NCBI GenBank assembly: GCA_963729445.1
Contig: CAVSNU010000003.1
Coordinates: forward strand, 124,001-188,000
Direction of reading: 5' to 3'
Origin: JACCZH01 sp963729445
GTDB taxonomy: Bacteria; Chloroflexota; Chloroflexia; Thermomicrobiales; CFX8
Length of the DNA: 64,000 nt
In this document: one piece after another, positions 1-8,552 of the stretch
Numbering within the stretch: the first letter of the stretch is position 1
Layout: each line of letters begins with the position of its first letter
Position numbers and translations under genes: made by a program
The notes under the pieces: model-generated
The model's input: only the letters and a program-made list of their open reading frames with translations
The model's database searches: none
Told to the model about the DNA's origin: nothing

Positions 1-1
1 C

Positions 2-70
2 TTCACCGACGACCTGGCTCCGGTCGAGCTCGTCGTCGACCAGATTATTCTTGATGAAGCGATTCAGTAA
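2..70 (+). CDS. C-terminal end of a possible spermidine-synthase-like protein (partial)
   Basis: Only the last 22 codons lie in the window, in the frame starting at base 2 and ending with TAA at 68-70. The readable tail contains TDDLAPVE near its beginning. This resembles the TDD-x-APVE motif near the C-terminus of spermidine synthases and fused MFS/spermidine-synthase-like proteins, and that likeness is the sole basis for the call. The stop is 9 nt before the pgeF start, so the two genes are probably co-transcribed. The remainder of the gene lies upstream, so the identification is tentative. Confidence 0.35.
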   Translation, partial: FTDDLAPVELVVDQIILDEAIQ

Positions 71-79
71 GCACGCAGA

Positions 80-904
80 ATGAGGGTAGAGAACGTGACA
101 TTGGTTGAGCACGAGCTGTTGCAGTTCCAGTTCAGCCAATTCCGCAACCAACCCTTCGTACATGGCATGAGCGGTCACAACCTGACAGCTCCGGCTGAAG
201 GTGACATCGCCTACAGCGCACTCTCGGACCCGGCAGATACACGCTTGAACCGTGAGGCGTTCTTCTCCGAACTGGGACTCGATCTCTCGTCGTTGACGCT
301 GGGTCGTCAAGTGCATGGCAACAACGTTCAATCCGTGGTGGCCAGCGATCGGGGTCGAGGGCAGCCGCCGGCGTTTGACGGCTTTCCGGACACTGACGGT
401 CTGATCACTGCTGTACCCGGTATCACGCTGGGCGTGATCGTCGGCGACTGCGTTCCGATCGTCCTCTACGATCCACGCAAACACGTCGTCGCCGTGCTTC
501 ACGCTGGCTGGCGCGGCACGGTGTCGTTGATCGCGAAGCGGGCCGTCGAGGCCATGCAGGCGGGCTACCAATGCCGGCCGAGAACGATTCTGGCCGGCAT
601 CGGGCCATCTATTTGTCCGTTATGTTATGAGGTTGGCGACGAAGTCATCCAGCAGTGGAACGATGCCGGGATCCCCGACGCACGACACGCCGTGATGGAG
701 CGCGATGGCCGCCGGTACTTCGACCTCTGGACGGCGAATCGTTACGCTCTGATGGCGGCAGGTGTACAGCGCCGCAACATCGAGGATAGTGCCATCTGCA
801 CGCGATGCGAGCATGCCCGCTTCTTTTCGCGCCGCGCCGCTGTTGCCGGACAGTCTCGTAGAGGAAGCCAGATGATGGTGGTACAACTGGGAGACCGCAG
901 CTAA
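80..904 (+). CDS. pgeF: Peptidoglycan editing factor PgeF / laccase-domain protein (YfiH family)
   Basis: A 274-residue protein of the DUF152/multicopper polyphenol oxidase (laccase) family, now known as PgeF. Family members act in the cytoplasm on UDP-MurNAc-dipeptide precursors carrying L-Ser in place of L-Ala; related proteins act as purine nucleosidases. The metal/active-site set is visible: QVHG with His79, GDC with Cys124, and HAGWRG with His141, followed by GPSI and a C-terminal QSRRG segment. Length is normal (about 250-280). yggS follows after 26 nt, a common bacterial pairing. Family assignment is firm; the substrate is inferred from the family. Confidence 0.9.
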   Translation: MRVENVTLVEHELLQFQFSQFRNQPFVHGMSGHNLTAPAEGDIAYSALSDPADTRLNREAFFSELGLDLSSLTLGRQVHGNNVQSVVASDRGRGQPPAFDGFPDTDGLITAVPGITLGVIVGDCVPIVLYDPRKHVVAVLHAGWRGTVSLIAKRAVEAMQAGYQCRPRTILAGIGPSICPLCYEVGDEVIQQWNDAGIPDARHAVMERDGRRYFDLWTANRYALMAAGVQRRNIEDSAICTRCEHARFFSRRAAVAGQSRRGSQMMVVQLGDRS

Positions 905-930
905 CGTTCAACCGCGCTGGAGGTTTCAGG

Positions 931-1653
931 ATGCAACACGTGACCGAGGAACAGACCGAGCGAGCCTTCGAAGCCCGCATCGCAGCGGTCAGGGCGACGA
1001 TCGAGAAGGCAGCTCGCGTGGCGGGAAAGTCGGCGGACGACGTGCTGCTCGTTGCCGTGTGCAAGACTGTGGACCGCGCCGCCGTCGATCTCGCCTACCA
1101 GCTCGGCCTGCGCGATTTTGGCGAGAACCGGGTGCAGGATGCACTTGAGAAGTTTGAGCATAACGTCCCTGACGACCTGCGCCTGCACATGATCGGCTCC
1201 CTCCAGACGAACAAGGCGAATCAGGTCGTGGGACGATTTGGATTGATTCATTCATTAGACAGGCTTTCGCTGGCCAAGGCGCTGAACAAGCGCGCTACCC
1301 AGATTGGCGTCGTCCAGCCGGTGTTGCTCCAGGTCAACGTCTCCCGGGAAGATCAGAAGCACGGTTGTGCCGTGGAAGACGTTGCTCAGCTGCTCGAAGA
1401 CGTTGCGGCCCTTCCAGGGCTGCGGGTCGAAGGCTTCATGACGATGGCGTCACTCGTCGCGACTCCTGAACAGGCCAGGCCGGTCTTTGTTGAGATGCGC
1501 CAGATTGCTGAGGCCATGCGCGAACGCTTCCCTGAGCTGCCACTGCGGCACTTATCCATGGGCATGACCAACGATTATGCGGTTGCCGTTGAAGAGGGCG
1601 CGACGATTGTTCGCGTTGGGCGGGCGCTGTTCCAGGAACCGGCTGCCTCGTGA
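931..1653 (+). CDS. yggS: Pyridoxal-phosphate homeostasis protein (YggS/PROSC family)
   Basis: A 240-residue single-domain PLP-binding protein with an alanine-racemase-like TIM barrel fold and no known catalytic activity. The family buffers free PLP and affects amino-acid and keto-acid balance. Lys45 in AVCKT is the expected Schiff-base lysine. FGENRVQ, HMIGSLQTNK and SMGMTND are the family signatures. A GGAGG-like site precedes the ATG at 931. It lies between pgeF and the MBL-fold gene, and its TGA overlaps the GTG start of the latter, which implies translational coupling. Confidence 0.93.
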   Translation: MQHVTEEQTERAFEARIAAVRATIEKAARVAGKSADDVLLVAVCKTVDRAAVDLAYQLGLRDFGENRVQDALEKFEHNVPDDLRLHMIGSLQTNKANQVVGRFGLIHSLDRLSLAKALNKRATQIGVVQPVLLQVNVSREDQKHGCAVEDVAQLLEDVAALPGLRVEGFMTMASLVATPEQARPVFVEMRQIAEAMRERFPELPLRHLSMGMTNDYAVAVEEGATIVRVGRALFQEPAAS

Positions 1654-2432
1654 AGTTGATGTCTCTTGGATCGGGTAGTAGCGGCAACGCGTTCCTTCTC
1701 GAGACGGACGAGCAGACGATTCTGCTCGACTGCGGTGTTGGAGCACGTTCGATTCAGAAAGCGCTCGTTGGTCGTCGCGCGCCAGACACCGTTGTGCTGA
1801 GCCACGAGCACAGCGACCATGTGAAATCGCTGAAGAGCGTGTTGCGCCGTCACTCCTGTGAGGTTGTCGCGACACATGGGACCCTGGCTGCGATTGGTCA
1901 CGAGGCTGGTTGGCGCACGACGAGAGCAGGGCAACGGCTGGAGTTCGGATCTGTCTCTATCTCGTTCGTCGGTGTGTCACACGATGCGGCTGAGCCGTGC
2001 GGCTTCTTCATCGAATCCACGGATCTCAAGGTAGTAGTCGTCACCGACCTCGGCGTCATGAACACGGACGTGCTCGACGCGATCGGCGTGGCCGATGTGG
2101 TGGTGCTGGAGTCCAATTACGACGAGGACATGCTCCGTCGCGGCCATTACCCTGCGCACCTCAAGCGGCGCATCCGTAGCGAAGTTGGACACCTGAGCAA
2201 CGACGATTGTGCCGCTGCGCTCGTCCACTCGGCAACATCGCGCACGTCGGCCATCTGGCTGTCACACCTGTCACACAACAACAATAGCCCGGCTGCGGCT
2301 GTGGCGACGGTGACTGAGGCCCTAAGGTCCGCCCGGAAAGACATCCCGGTTGCGGCACTGGCACGCTTTGAAACCTCGCAGATCCTCCCCTATCATGGCC
2401 CATCACGACAGGTTGCGCTGTTCGACCTCTAG
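1650..2432 (+). CDS. MBL-fold metallohydrolase, WalJ/YycJ (VicX) family
   Basis: A 260-residue metallo-beta-lactamase-fold protein. The zinc motif SHEHSDH gives His52, His54, Asp56 and His57, with further ligands expected around the HLSND and HLSHNN segments. In Firmicutes the YycJ/WalJ homologue is encoded beside the WalKR cell-wall regulators and is linked to DNA mismatch repair and cell-wall stress. No WalKR genes are present here, so the function is inferred only. The GTG start at 1650 overlaps the yggS stop (GTGA). The gene ends 3' to 3' against the ABC transporter gene, with a 4-nt overlap. Confidence 0.85.
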   Translation: MKLMSLGSGSSGNAFLLETDEQTILLDCGVGARSIQKALVGRRAPDTVVLSHEHSDHVKSLKSVLRRHSCEVVATHGTLAAIGHEAGWRTTRAGQRLEFGSVSISFVGVSHDAAEPCGFFIESTDLKVVVVTDLGVMNTDVLDAIGVADVVVLESNYDEDMLRRGHYPAHLKRRIRSEVGHLSNDDCAAALVHSATSRTSAIWLSHLSHNNNSPAAAVATVTEALRSARKDIPVAALARFETSQILPYHGPSRQVALFDL

Positions 2433-4243
2433 TCCGCGGCTGCGATCGTGTCTTGCCGGAATTGCATCGTGTAGAGGTCAAAGTAGGCGCCACGTTTGGC
2501 CAGCAGCTCGTCGTGCGACCCGGTTTCGACGATCTGACCCTCGTCGAGCACGACGACCTTACTCGCCTCTTTTACCGTGGAGAGGCGATGGGCGATCATG
2601 AACGCGGTCCTGCCGTCAAGCAGTCGCCGCAGCGCAGTCTGGATCAGCAGCTCGGTTTCTGTGTCGACGCTCGACGTTGCCTCGTCCAGGATGATGATTC
2701 TGGGGTCGGCCAGGAGCGCGCGAGCAAATGAGAGCAGTTGCCGTTGCCCGATGGAGAGTGTCTGCCCGCGCTCGTCGACATCTGAGTCATAGCCATTCGG
2801 AAGCGCAAGGATAAAGTCGTGGGCTCCCACCGCTCTCGCAGCGGCGATCATCTCGTCGTCGGTCGCCTCGGGCCGGCCATAACGGATGTTGTCGGCGACC
2901 GTGCCGGCGAACAGGAACGTGTCCTGGAGCACAACGCCGACTTGCGACCGCAGCGATTCCTGGGTCACGTCGCGTACATCATGGCCGTCGATGCGGATCG
3001 CGCCAGAAGTAACGTCGTAGAAGCGCACAATGAGGTTGATCATGGATGATTTGCCGGCGCCGGTTTCGCCGACGAAGGCGATAGACTCGCCCGGCTGGAC
3101 GTCCAGATTGACGCCGTGCAGGACTTCCGTCTCTCCATACCCGAAGCGCACGTTGTCGAACTCCACGCGCCCGTCGATGCGCGGCAATACTGACGCGCCC
3201 GGCTTGTCTTTGATCTCTTCGTCTACATCGAGCAGCTCATAGATGCGTTCCCCAGCCGCCATCGCTCGCTGGAGCATGTTGTAGCGCTGGGCGAGGTCGC
3301 GGATCGGCTCGTAGAAACGGTGAATGTACGCGACGAAAATGAACAGCTCACCAACGGTGAACGCGGCACCTCCGAGAATCAGGCGTCCCCCGTAGAAGAG
3401 CACAGCCGCGGTCGCGATGGCCTCGATGAACATGACTGCCGGGAAGAGGAACGCCGATAGCTTCGCGGCTCGAATGTTGGCGTCGAGATTCTGATCGTTG
3501 ACATCACGGAAGGAAGCGATGCTGCGCGGCTCATGGGCGAACGCCTGGGTCACCCGCACGCCGGAGATACTCTCAGCCAGGTTGGCGTTAACGCGCGAGA
3601 TTGTCATCTGCGCTTCGCGATAGGTGTCGATGGCGTACTTGCGCCAGAGCTTCATCAAAATGAACATCACCGGCATGATGGCGAATGCCACCAGCGCGAG
3701 CTGTGCGTTGGTGATGAGCATCAGGACGACGATACCCAACAGCAGGACCAGGTCGGACACGACGCGGATCAGGCCCTCACTAAACAGCATGTCGATCACC
3801 GACACGTCGTTTTGAAGCCGCGACATGATCCGGCCAACACCGCGCTCATCGATGTGGCGGATTCCGACCTTTTGAATATGCCGGAACATCTGATCGCGCA
3901 TATCGAAGACAATGCGCTGTCCAAGCCAGGAGGTGTAATACAGTTGGCGGCTATACGCAATGAAGCGGCGAAGGCGATGACAAGAAAGGTGATCAGAGCC
4001 AGTTGATGGCGGAGATGCCGGATTGGACCCGAGGAACGTCTGGTGCCGTCACCTGAAACGACGTCAATCGCGATGCCAAACAGGTAGGGCATAGCTGAGG
4101 TCGGCCAACGCGGTTAGATACCATGAGCGCGGCAGTGAGCATCGTTTGCTTGCTGTACGGGCGTATCTGCCCGACAAGCCGGCTGGCTACTCGTGCGTCA
4201 TATGCTTTTCCCAGGAGATCGTCGGGATTATGTCCTACTTCAT
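2429..4243 (-). CDS. ABC exporter half-transporter B (TM288/BmrD-like), frameshifted at its 5' end
   Basis: Permease fused to an ATPase, about 600 residues if repaired. The reading frame is open only from 3901 down to 2429 (490 aa). It has Walker A GETGAGKSS, signature LSIGQRQ (altered at the third residue), Walker B IIILDEAT with the catalytic Glu, and H-loop IAHRLS. Upstream, clear N-terminal homology (LLGKAYDAR, then PYLFGIAID, then LRRFIAYSRQ) runs through three frames. Single-base indels are implied near 4238, 4121, 4088 and 3973. The likely start is the ATG at 4243-4241, 18 nt after the stop of the partner gene. The partner has the complementary degenerate ATPase features, so the pair should form one heterodimeric exporter; substrate unknown. 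Either a pseudogene or a local sequence error. Confidence 0.7.
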
Positions 4244-4261
4244 GATGGCCTGCTGTCGCTA

Positions 4262-6013
4262 CTAATCCGCGACATGCAGAAACTCCTCCTGGTCTTTGAG
4301 CTGCAAGATCGTAGATCCTGCTGTAGAGCCCGCCACGCCGCACAGCTCGTCATGCCGCCCCCGCTCAGCGATCCGGCCTTTGTCTATCACCAGAATCTCG
4401 TCCGCTTCTTTCACCGCAGATAGCCGCTGGGCAATGACGAAGGTTGTCCGGCCCGCCATCGCGGCCTTCAGTTCCGTTGGATCTCGAATTCCGTCTCAGT
4501 ATCGACGCTTGAAGTCGCGTCGTCAAGGATCAGCACCTTTGGGTCGCTACATAGTGCGCGGGCAATCGCCAGCCGCTGCTTCTGCCCACCGCTCAGGCTC
4601 AAACCTCGTTCGCCGAGAATCGAACGATAACCATCGGGCATCTCGGTGATGAAATCGTGAGCCTTGGCGATTCTGGCGGCCGCAACGACCTCTTCATCGG
4701 TGGCGTCCGGGCGACCGTAGGCAATGTTGTCGCGAATCGACGACGAGAACAGAAACGTTTCCTGCATGACGAGCGAGACGTGCCGGCGCAACGAGAGCAG
4801 CGTGTAGTCACGCACATCCCGGCCATCGAGCAGAACACGCCCCGCGGTCGCGTCATAGAAGCGCGGTATCAGCGAGGTAATCGTGCTCTTGCCGGAGCCA
4901 GTCGAGCCGATGATCGCGATGACCTGGTTCGGACTGGCTGTAAGGTTGATGTCGTGCAGCACCATCTCATGTGTGCCGGGATACTGAAACGATACGTTCT
5001 CAAACGTGACTTCGCCCCGTGCATTCGTGAGATCAACGGCGTTCTCCCGGTCATAGATGGCCGGGCGTGTGTCGATAACTTCGAAGATTCGGTCTCCCGA
5101 CGCGATCGCTCGCATCATGGAGTTCACGATAAAGCCGAGGGACTGCACCGGCATGGCAAGCATCGCCAGATAGAGGTTGAACTCGATGAGCGTGCCAACT
5201 GAGAGATCACCGGAGAGCACCTGCCGGCCACCGTACCAGAGAATCACGGCCAGCCCGATGTGTGAGAGCAATGTCATGGTCGGGAAGTAGAGTGCCCAGG
5301 TAGAGATGGCCTTCATCTGGCGGTCGAAGAGCTCGGTTATCGAACGATCGAACTTCTGGACCTCATGATCCTCTTGCGCAAAGACCCGCACGACGCGCGC
5401 GCCCGCCAGATTCTCCTGGAGCACTGTGCTCATGTCGCCGAACTGCTGTTGAACGCGGTTGAACATCGGGCGGATCGTCCGCCCCAGATGGATCGCGGTG
5501 TAGATCAGCGGCGGCATGACTGCCAGTGAGAGGGCAGCCAGCTTGGCGTGCTGCGCAAAGAGGATGATCGTGATGACGACGAGCATCATCATGCTGTAGA
5601 CACCCATGCGCAGCGAGAACATCATGAAACGACGGATCGAGTTCACGTCCTCCGCGCCGCGGGACATCAACTGTCCAGATTGTGCTTTGTCATAGTAGGA
5701 GAATGGGAGGGTCTGAAGGTGCTCGTAGTATTCGGCGCGCATGTCGGTCCCGACACGTTCGGCTAACGCCTGAAACAGGTACGTCCTGATATAGGTGAAG
5801 ATGCCCTGGGCGAGCGCGGCCGCAAGGATGTAGAGGGCTCCGAGAACCACGACCCGGTTGTCACTTGCGCTGATACCGTCGTCGATGACGTATTTAACAA
5901 GGCGTGGGACAAGCAGCATTGACCCAAGCCCGATGAACATCGAGACATAGGCTACGAACACGAGCCACTTGTATCGGCCCAAGATAGCCGAGGATGCGCC
6001 AAAGAACGCGCAC
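4262..6013 (-). CDS. ABC exporter half-transporter A (TM287/BmrC-like, degenerate ATPase site), frameshifted
   Basis: Permease fused to an ATPase, about 584 residues if repaired. The longest open stretch is 5982-4468. Homology continues on both sides in other frames: an N-terminus starting at GTG 6013 (GGGAG site about 6 nt upstream, reading MRVLWRILGYLG) and a C-terminus IAQRLSAVKEADEILV ending at 4262. Implied indels lie near 5977, 4474, 4344 and 4305. Walker A is GSTGSGKST and the signature is canonical LSGGQ, but Walker B ends LILDDAT (Asp for the catalytic Glu) and the H-loop has Gln for His. That is the pattern of the non-hydrolysing site in heterodimeric exporters. It is the first gene of the two-gene unit, divergent from an HTH regulator. 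Confidence 0.72.
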
Positions 6014-6106
6014 TCAGTACTCCCTGTTTACATCGAGCAAATCCAGTCAATTACGCACAGCGTTTGAGTATAACACTACACCTCATGATCTCAGGGCACA
6101 TGGGAC

Positions 6107-6175
6107 AATTTTCGTACTTTTACTGCCATATGTACGTTCATTCATCTTTGTGACCGGACGCCATGTACGAAAATA
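6107..6175. promoter_or_regulatory. Inverted repeats in the divergent control region (possible operators)
   Basis: AATTTTCGTAC at 6107-6117 is the reverse complement of GTACGAAAATA at 6165-6175 (10 of 11 positions). Another GTACG occurs at 6132-6136 and ACGTAC at 6234-6239. The repeats sit between the ABC transporter start (6013) and the regulator promoter, in DNA more AT-rich than its surroundings. They are candidate binding sites for the adjacent HTH protein. The repeats are seen directly; the regulatory role is inference. Confidence 0.45.
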
Positions 6176-6190
6176 CCTATTTCTTGTCAA
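6162..6190 (-). promoter_or_regulatory. Possible sigma-70-type promoter for the ABC transporter operon
   Basis: Read on the minus strand, TTGACA (6190-6185) is followed after 17 nt by TACATG (6167-6162). The -10 element is imperfect. The -35 box lies 5 nt from, and head to head with, the -35 box of the regulator promoter. It overlaps the right arm of the inverted repeat, so one bound protein could control both directions. An alternative minus-strand -10 (TATACT at 6072-6067) lies closer to the gene but lacks a clear -35. Confidence 0.35.
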
Positions 6191-6195
6191 ATGAG

Positions 6196-6225
6196 TTGAC
6201 GATATATACGGAACAAGGCTACAAT
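6196..6225 (+). promoter_or_regulatory. Sigma-70-type promoter of the HTH regulator gene
   Basis: TTGACG at 6196-6201, an 18-nt spacer, then TACAAT at 6220-6225. Transcription would begin near 6232. This places the longer upstream reading frame (from 6163) outside the transcript and supports the GTG start at 6274. Confidence 0.65.
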
Positions 6226-6273
6226 GCGCTATACGTACAGGGGGTTTGCCGAACGCCGGTGGAAGGAGCGGGC

Positions 6274-6798
6274 GTGGAAGTCGAACGCATAGATTTCCAG
6301 ACCACGGTTGATGAGGCCCTCAAGATTGTCTATAGCCATCACCATCGGTTGGTGACGCGCCTCTTTCCTGAGGCCGAGCGCCCACTCAACATTGAGGCGC
6401 TGCGGGCCGGCCCGCTGGGTCGTGACCTGGGTCGTCTGGCGGCCCTGGCGCGTGGGGAGATTCGAGAAGCGCGCGATACGGTGCTTGAGCGCATCGACTC
6501 CGTGTTGCAGCTCTTGTTCTGGCCACCGATGGCGGATGACTACACAGTGCCACGGTCGTTCTGGGAGACTGACCTTGGCCGGATGATCTCGATGGCAAAG
6601 TTCAGAGCCTACGAACCATCGGAGCTCGTGTCGATTGGACATGCCGCCCAGAAATTGGGTGTCACCCGACCCACGATCTACCGCTGGATGGATGAGAAGC
6701 ATCTCGGCTATGTCCGTGATGAGATGTCCGGTCGCACCTTCGTGGTGCAACAGGATGTTGAGACATTACTGCGCGAGGCTGGCGACAGCTTGATGTAG
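6274..6798 (+). CDS. Helix-turn-helix DNA-binding regulator (excisionase/MerR-type HTH)
   Basis: 174 residues from the GTG at 6274, which has GGAAGG 7 nt upstream and follows a strong promoter at 6196-6225. The C-terminal 60 residues hold a MerR/excisionase-type winged helix: SIGHAAQKLGVTRPTIYRW, then a wing with GRTFVVQQ. This pattern lets a protein read AAQKLGV-style HTH sites. The N-terminal 110 residues are predicted mostly helical and I do not recognise them; they may be a dimerisation or sensing domain. The gene is divergent from the ABC exporter genes and probably controls them and itself. The ligand is unknown. Confidence 0.72.
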   Translation: MEVERIDFQTTVDEALKIVYSHHHRLVTRLFPEAERPLNIEALRAGPLGRDLGRLAALARGEIREARDTVLERIDSVLQLLFWPPMADDYTVPRSFWETDLGRMISMAKFRAYEPSELVSIGHAAQKLGVTRPTIYRWMDEKHLGYVRDEMSGRTFVVQQDVETLLREAGDSLM

Positions 6799-6820
6799 TG
6801 GTGCCTGGATGGTCCGATGG

Positions 6821-6850
6821 AAAACGCGAGGCGCATGCGCCTCGCGTTTT
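6821..6850. terminator. Bidirectional intrinsic terminator (30-bp perfect palindrome)
   Basis: Bases 6821-6850 form a perfect palindrome: AAAACGCGAGGCGCA followed by its reverse complement. The arms are GC-rich, with A4 on one side and T4 on the other, so it can terminate both the regulator gene (+) and the long operon ending with alr (-), whose stop codon is 4 nt away. Confidence 0.85.
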
Positions 6851-6853
6851 ACT

Positions 6854-8044
6854 CTATATGCCTTCTGATTCCCCGAGGATCGGGTCATCCCATCCTATGG
6901 GCTCTCCTCCGCGATAGTACAGCCTTGGAACTCGGGCCGCTAAGCGGGCCGCGATTTCATAGTTGATGGTATTGTCGAGCGCAGCCACATCATCAATCGT
7001 CATTGCCGCGTCGTCTCCGCCAATGATGTGTACGTCGTCGCCCTCCTGGGCGGTAGGAGTCAGGCCAACGACAGTCTGATCCATGCAGACCCTGCCCCGG
7101 ATCGGGCTGCGCTGTCCGTTCACAATGAACCATCCACGGTTTGACAGCGTACGTGGAAGGCCGTCCGCGTAGCCAATTGGCACGGTACCGCTCGGTTCAT
7201 CGTCTTCCGAACGATATGTCAAGCCGTATGAGACGCCCTCTCCTGCCGGTAGCGAGAACGCGCGTGTCAGCCTGCTATGGATGCTGAGAACCGGCTTGAT
7301 CCCCGCCGGAAGGACGATGTCCGGGGATGGCGCTAGTCCGTACGTCGCCGTACCCGCTCGCGCAAGATTGGAACCGCCGAGCTGGCCGGTGATGGTCGCC
7401 GCACTATTCGGCAAGTGGATGTATTTGAACCTGATACCCGCATCTTCGAGCTGGCTGATGAGCCGGGCGCTGCGGGCGATCTGCTGTTCAGTCGGCCCGG
7501 TGTCGGGCTCATCGGCCGACGAGAAATGGCCGTACATCCCCTCAAGCACGAGACGGTCATCTTCGAAACACCGCCTCGCGATCTCCAACGCAAGATCTGG
7601 TAGTGCTCCATACCGATGGAGGCCGGAGTCGATCTTGAGGTGTACGATCGGCTGCTTCGAGGTCCGCTGGGCCGCAGCTTGTATGGCCGCCAGCGCAGCT
7701 TCCGTTCCAATGGTGAGGGTCAACCGGTGCTGGAGAGCCCTATCAACTTCAGCCGGATTTGGACCTCCCAGGATGAGTATCGGAGTGTCGATACCGGCTC
7801 GACGGAGCTGGATTCCCTCCGAGACCCTCGCGACCGCCAGGTAATCAGCGCCCGCACGCACCGCCGCGCGACCACAGGCAACAGCACCGTGACCGTATGC
7901 GTTGGCCTTCAGGACCGCCATGAATGCCCGGTCGGCTCCCGCGAGACCCCTCAGAATCCGAATATTCTTCTCATAGCGATCCAGGTCAATCCGGGCGTGA
8001 GTCGCCGATTGAATGGTTGTCACTCGATCTTGTGTGTCGATCAT
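6854..8044 (-). CDS. alr: Alanine racemase
   Basis: A 396-residue fold-III PLP enzyme converting L-alanine to D-alanine for peptidoglycan. Lys46 in VLKANAYGHG is the PLP lysine. The second catalytic tyrosine sits in GVSYGLTYR, in the C-terminal beta domain. Length matches the family (360-400). It is the last gene of the minus-strand run starting at tgt. Its ATG is 2 nt downstream of the CBS-protein stop, so it is probably translated by coupling; no strong ribosome site is seen. The palindromic terminator follows immediately. Confidence 0.95.
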   Translation of the reverse strand: MIDTQDRVTTIQSATHARIDLDRYEKNIRILRGLAGADRAFMAVLKANAYGHGAVACGRAAVRAGADYLAVARVSEGIQLRRAGIDTPILILGGPNPAEVDRALQHRLTLTIGTEAALAAIQAAAQRTSKQPIVHLKIDSGLHRYGALPDLALEIARRCFEDDRLVLEGMYGHFSSADEPDTGPTEQQIARSARLISQLEDAGIRFKYIHLPNSAATITGQLGGSNLARAGTATYGLAPSPDIVLPAGIKPVLSIHSRLTRAFSLPAGEGVSYGLTYRSEDDEPSGTVPIGYADGLPRTLSNRGWFIVNGQRSPIRGRVCMDQTVVGLTPTAQEGDDVHIIGGDDAAMTIDDVAALDNTINYEIAARLAARVPRLYYRGGEPIGWDDPILGESEGI

Positions 8045-8046
8045 GG

Positions 8047-8529
8047 CTATGACGCGCCGAGCGGTGCATCGACTTCGGCCAGCAGCCGGACGATGTCCGA
8101 GCGGCTAACGATGCCGACCACCTGACCCAGATGGTTGAGTACGGGAACGGGGTTTACTCTACGCTCAAACATCAGCGTTGCGACCTCACGCACGGTGGCG
8201 TCCACCGTCACGCTGTACACGGGCGAGGTCATCAGTTCACCGGCACTGGTAGCGAGTACGCGACGTAGGTCGTCTTCGCTCGTGTCGCCCGGCATCCGGA
8301 TGATCCAGTCCAGGAATGGCACGAACGTCGGCGTGTCAATCTGAATCTCGTGCGACACGATGTCGGTTTCGGTGATGATGCCCACTAGGTTGTTGTTCGC
8401 GTCGACGACGGGCAATCCGCTGATGCCGTTGTCGCTCATGATGCGCGCGACCTGTCCTATTGGCGTCTCTGGTGCAATCGCGAGCACGTCGCCGGTCATA
8501 ATCTGGGTTACTGACTGTTCGGCTGCCAA
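8047..8529 (-). CDS. CBS-domain-pair protein
   Basis: 160 residues made almost entirely of two CBS motifs (about residues 8-65 and 95-155), separated by a linker with FLDWIIRMPGD. CBS pairs bind adenosine nucleotides such as AMP, ATP or SAM and usually act as sensors. Both repeats show the GLPVVDANNNLVGIITETD / PVPVLNHLGQVVGIVSRSD pattern. The TTG start at 8529 is supported by GAGGAGG 5 nt upstream. It sits between nnrED and alr, and no partner enzyme is fused. The role is unknown beyond nucleotide sensing. Confidence 0.88.
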   Translation of the reverse strand: MAAEQSVTQIMTGDVLAIAPETPIGQVARIMSDNGISGLPVVDANNNLVGIITETDIVSHEIQIDTPTFVPFLDWIIRMPGDTSEDDLRRVLATSAGELMTSPVYSVTVDATVREVATLMFERRVNPVPVLNHLGQVVGIVSRSDIVRLLAEVDAPLGAS

Positions 8530-8552
8530 GGAACCTCCTCTGGAACGTTACG

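Noticed and set aside
6163..6273. 37-codon N-terminal extension of the HTH regulator
   Set aside because: It contains the promoter (6196-6225), and the GTG at 6274 has its own good ribosome site.
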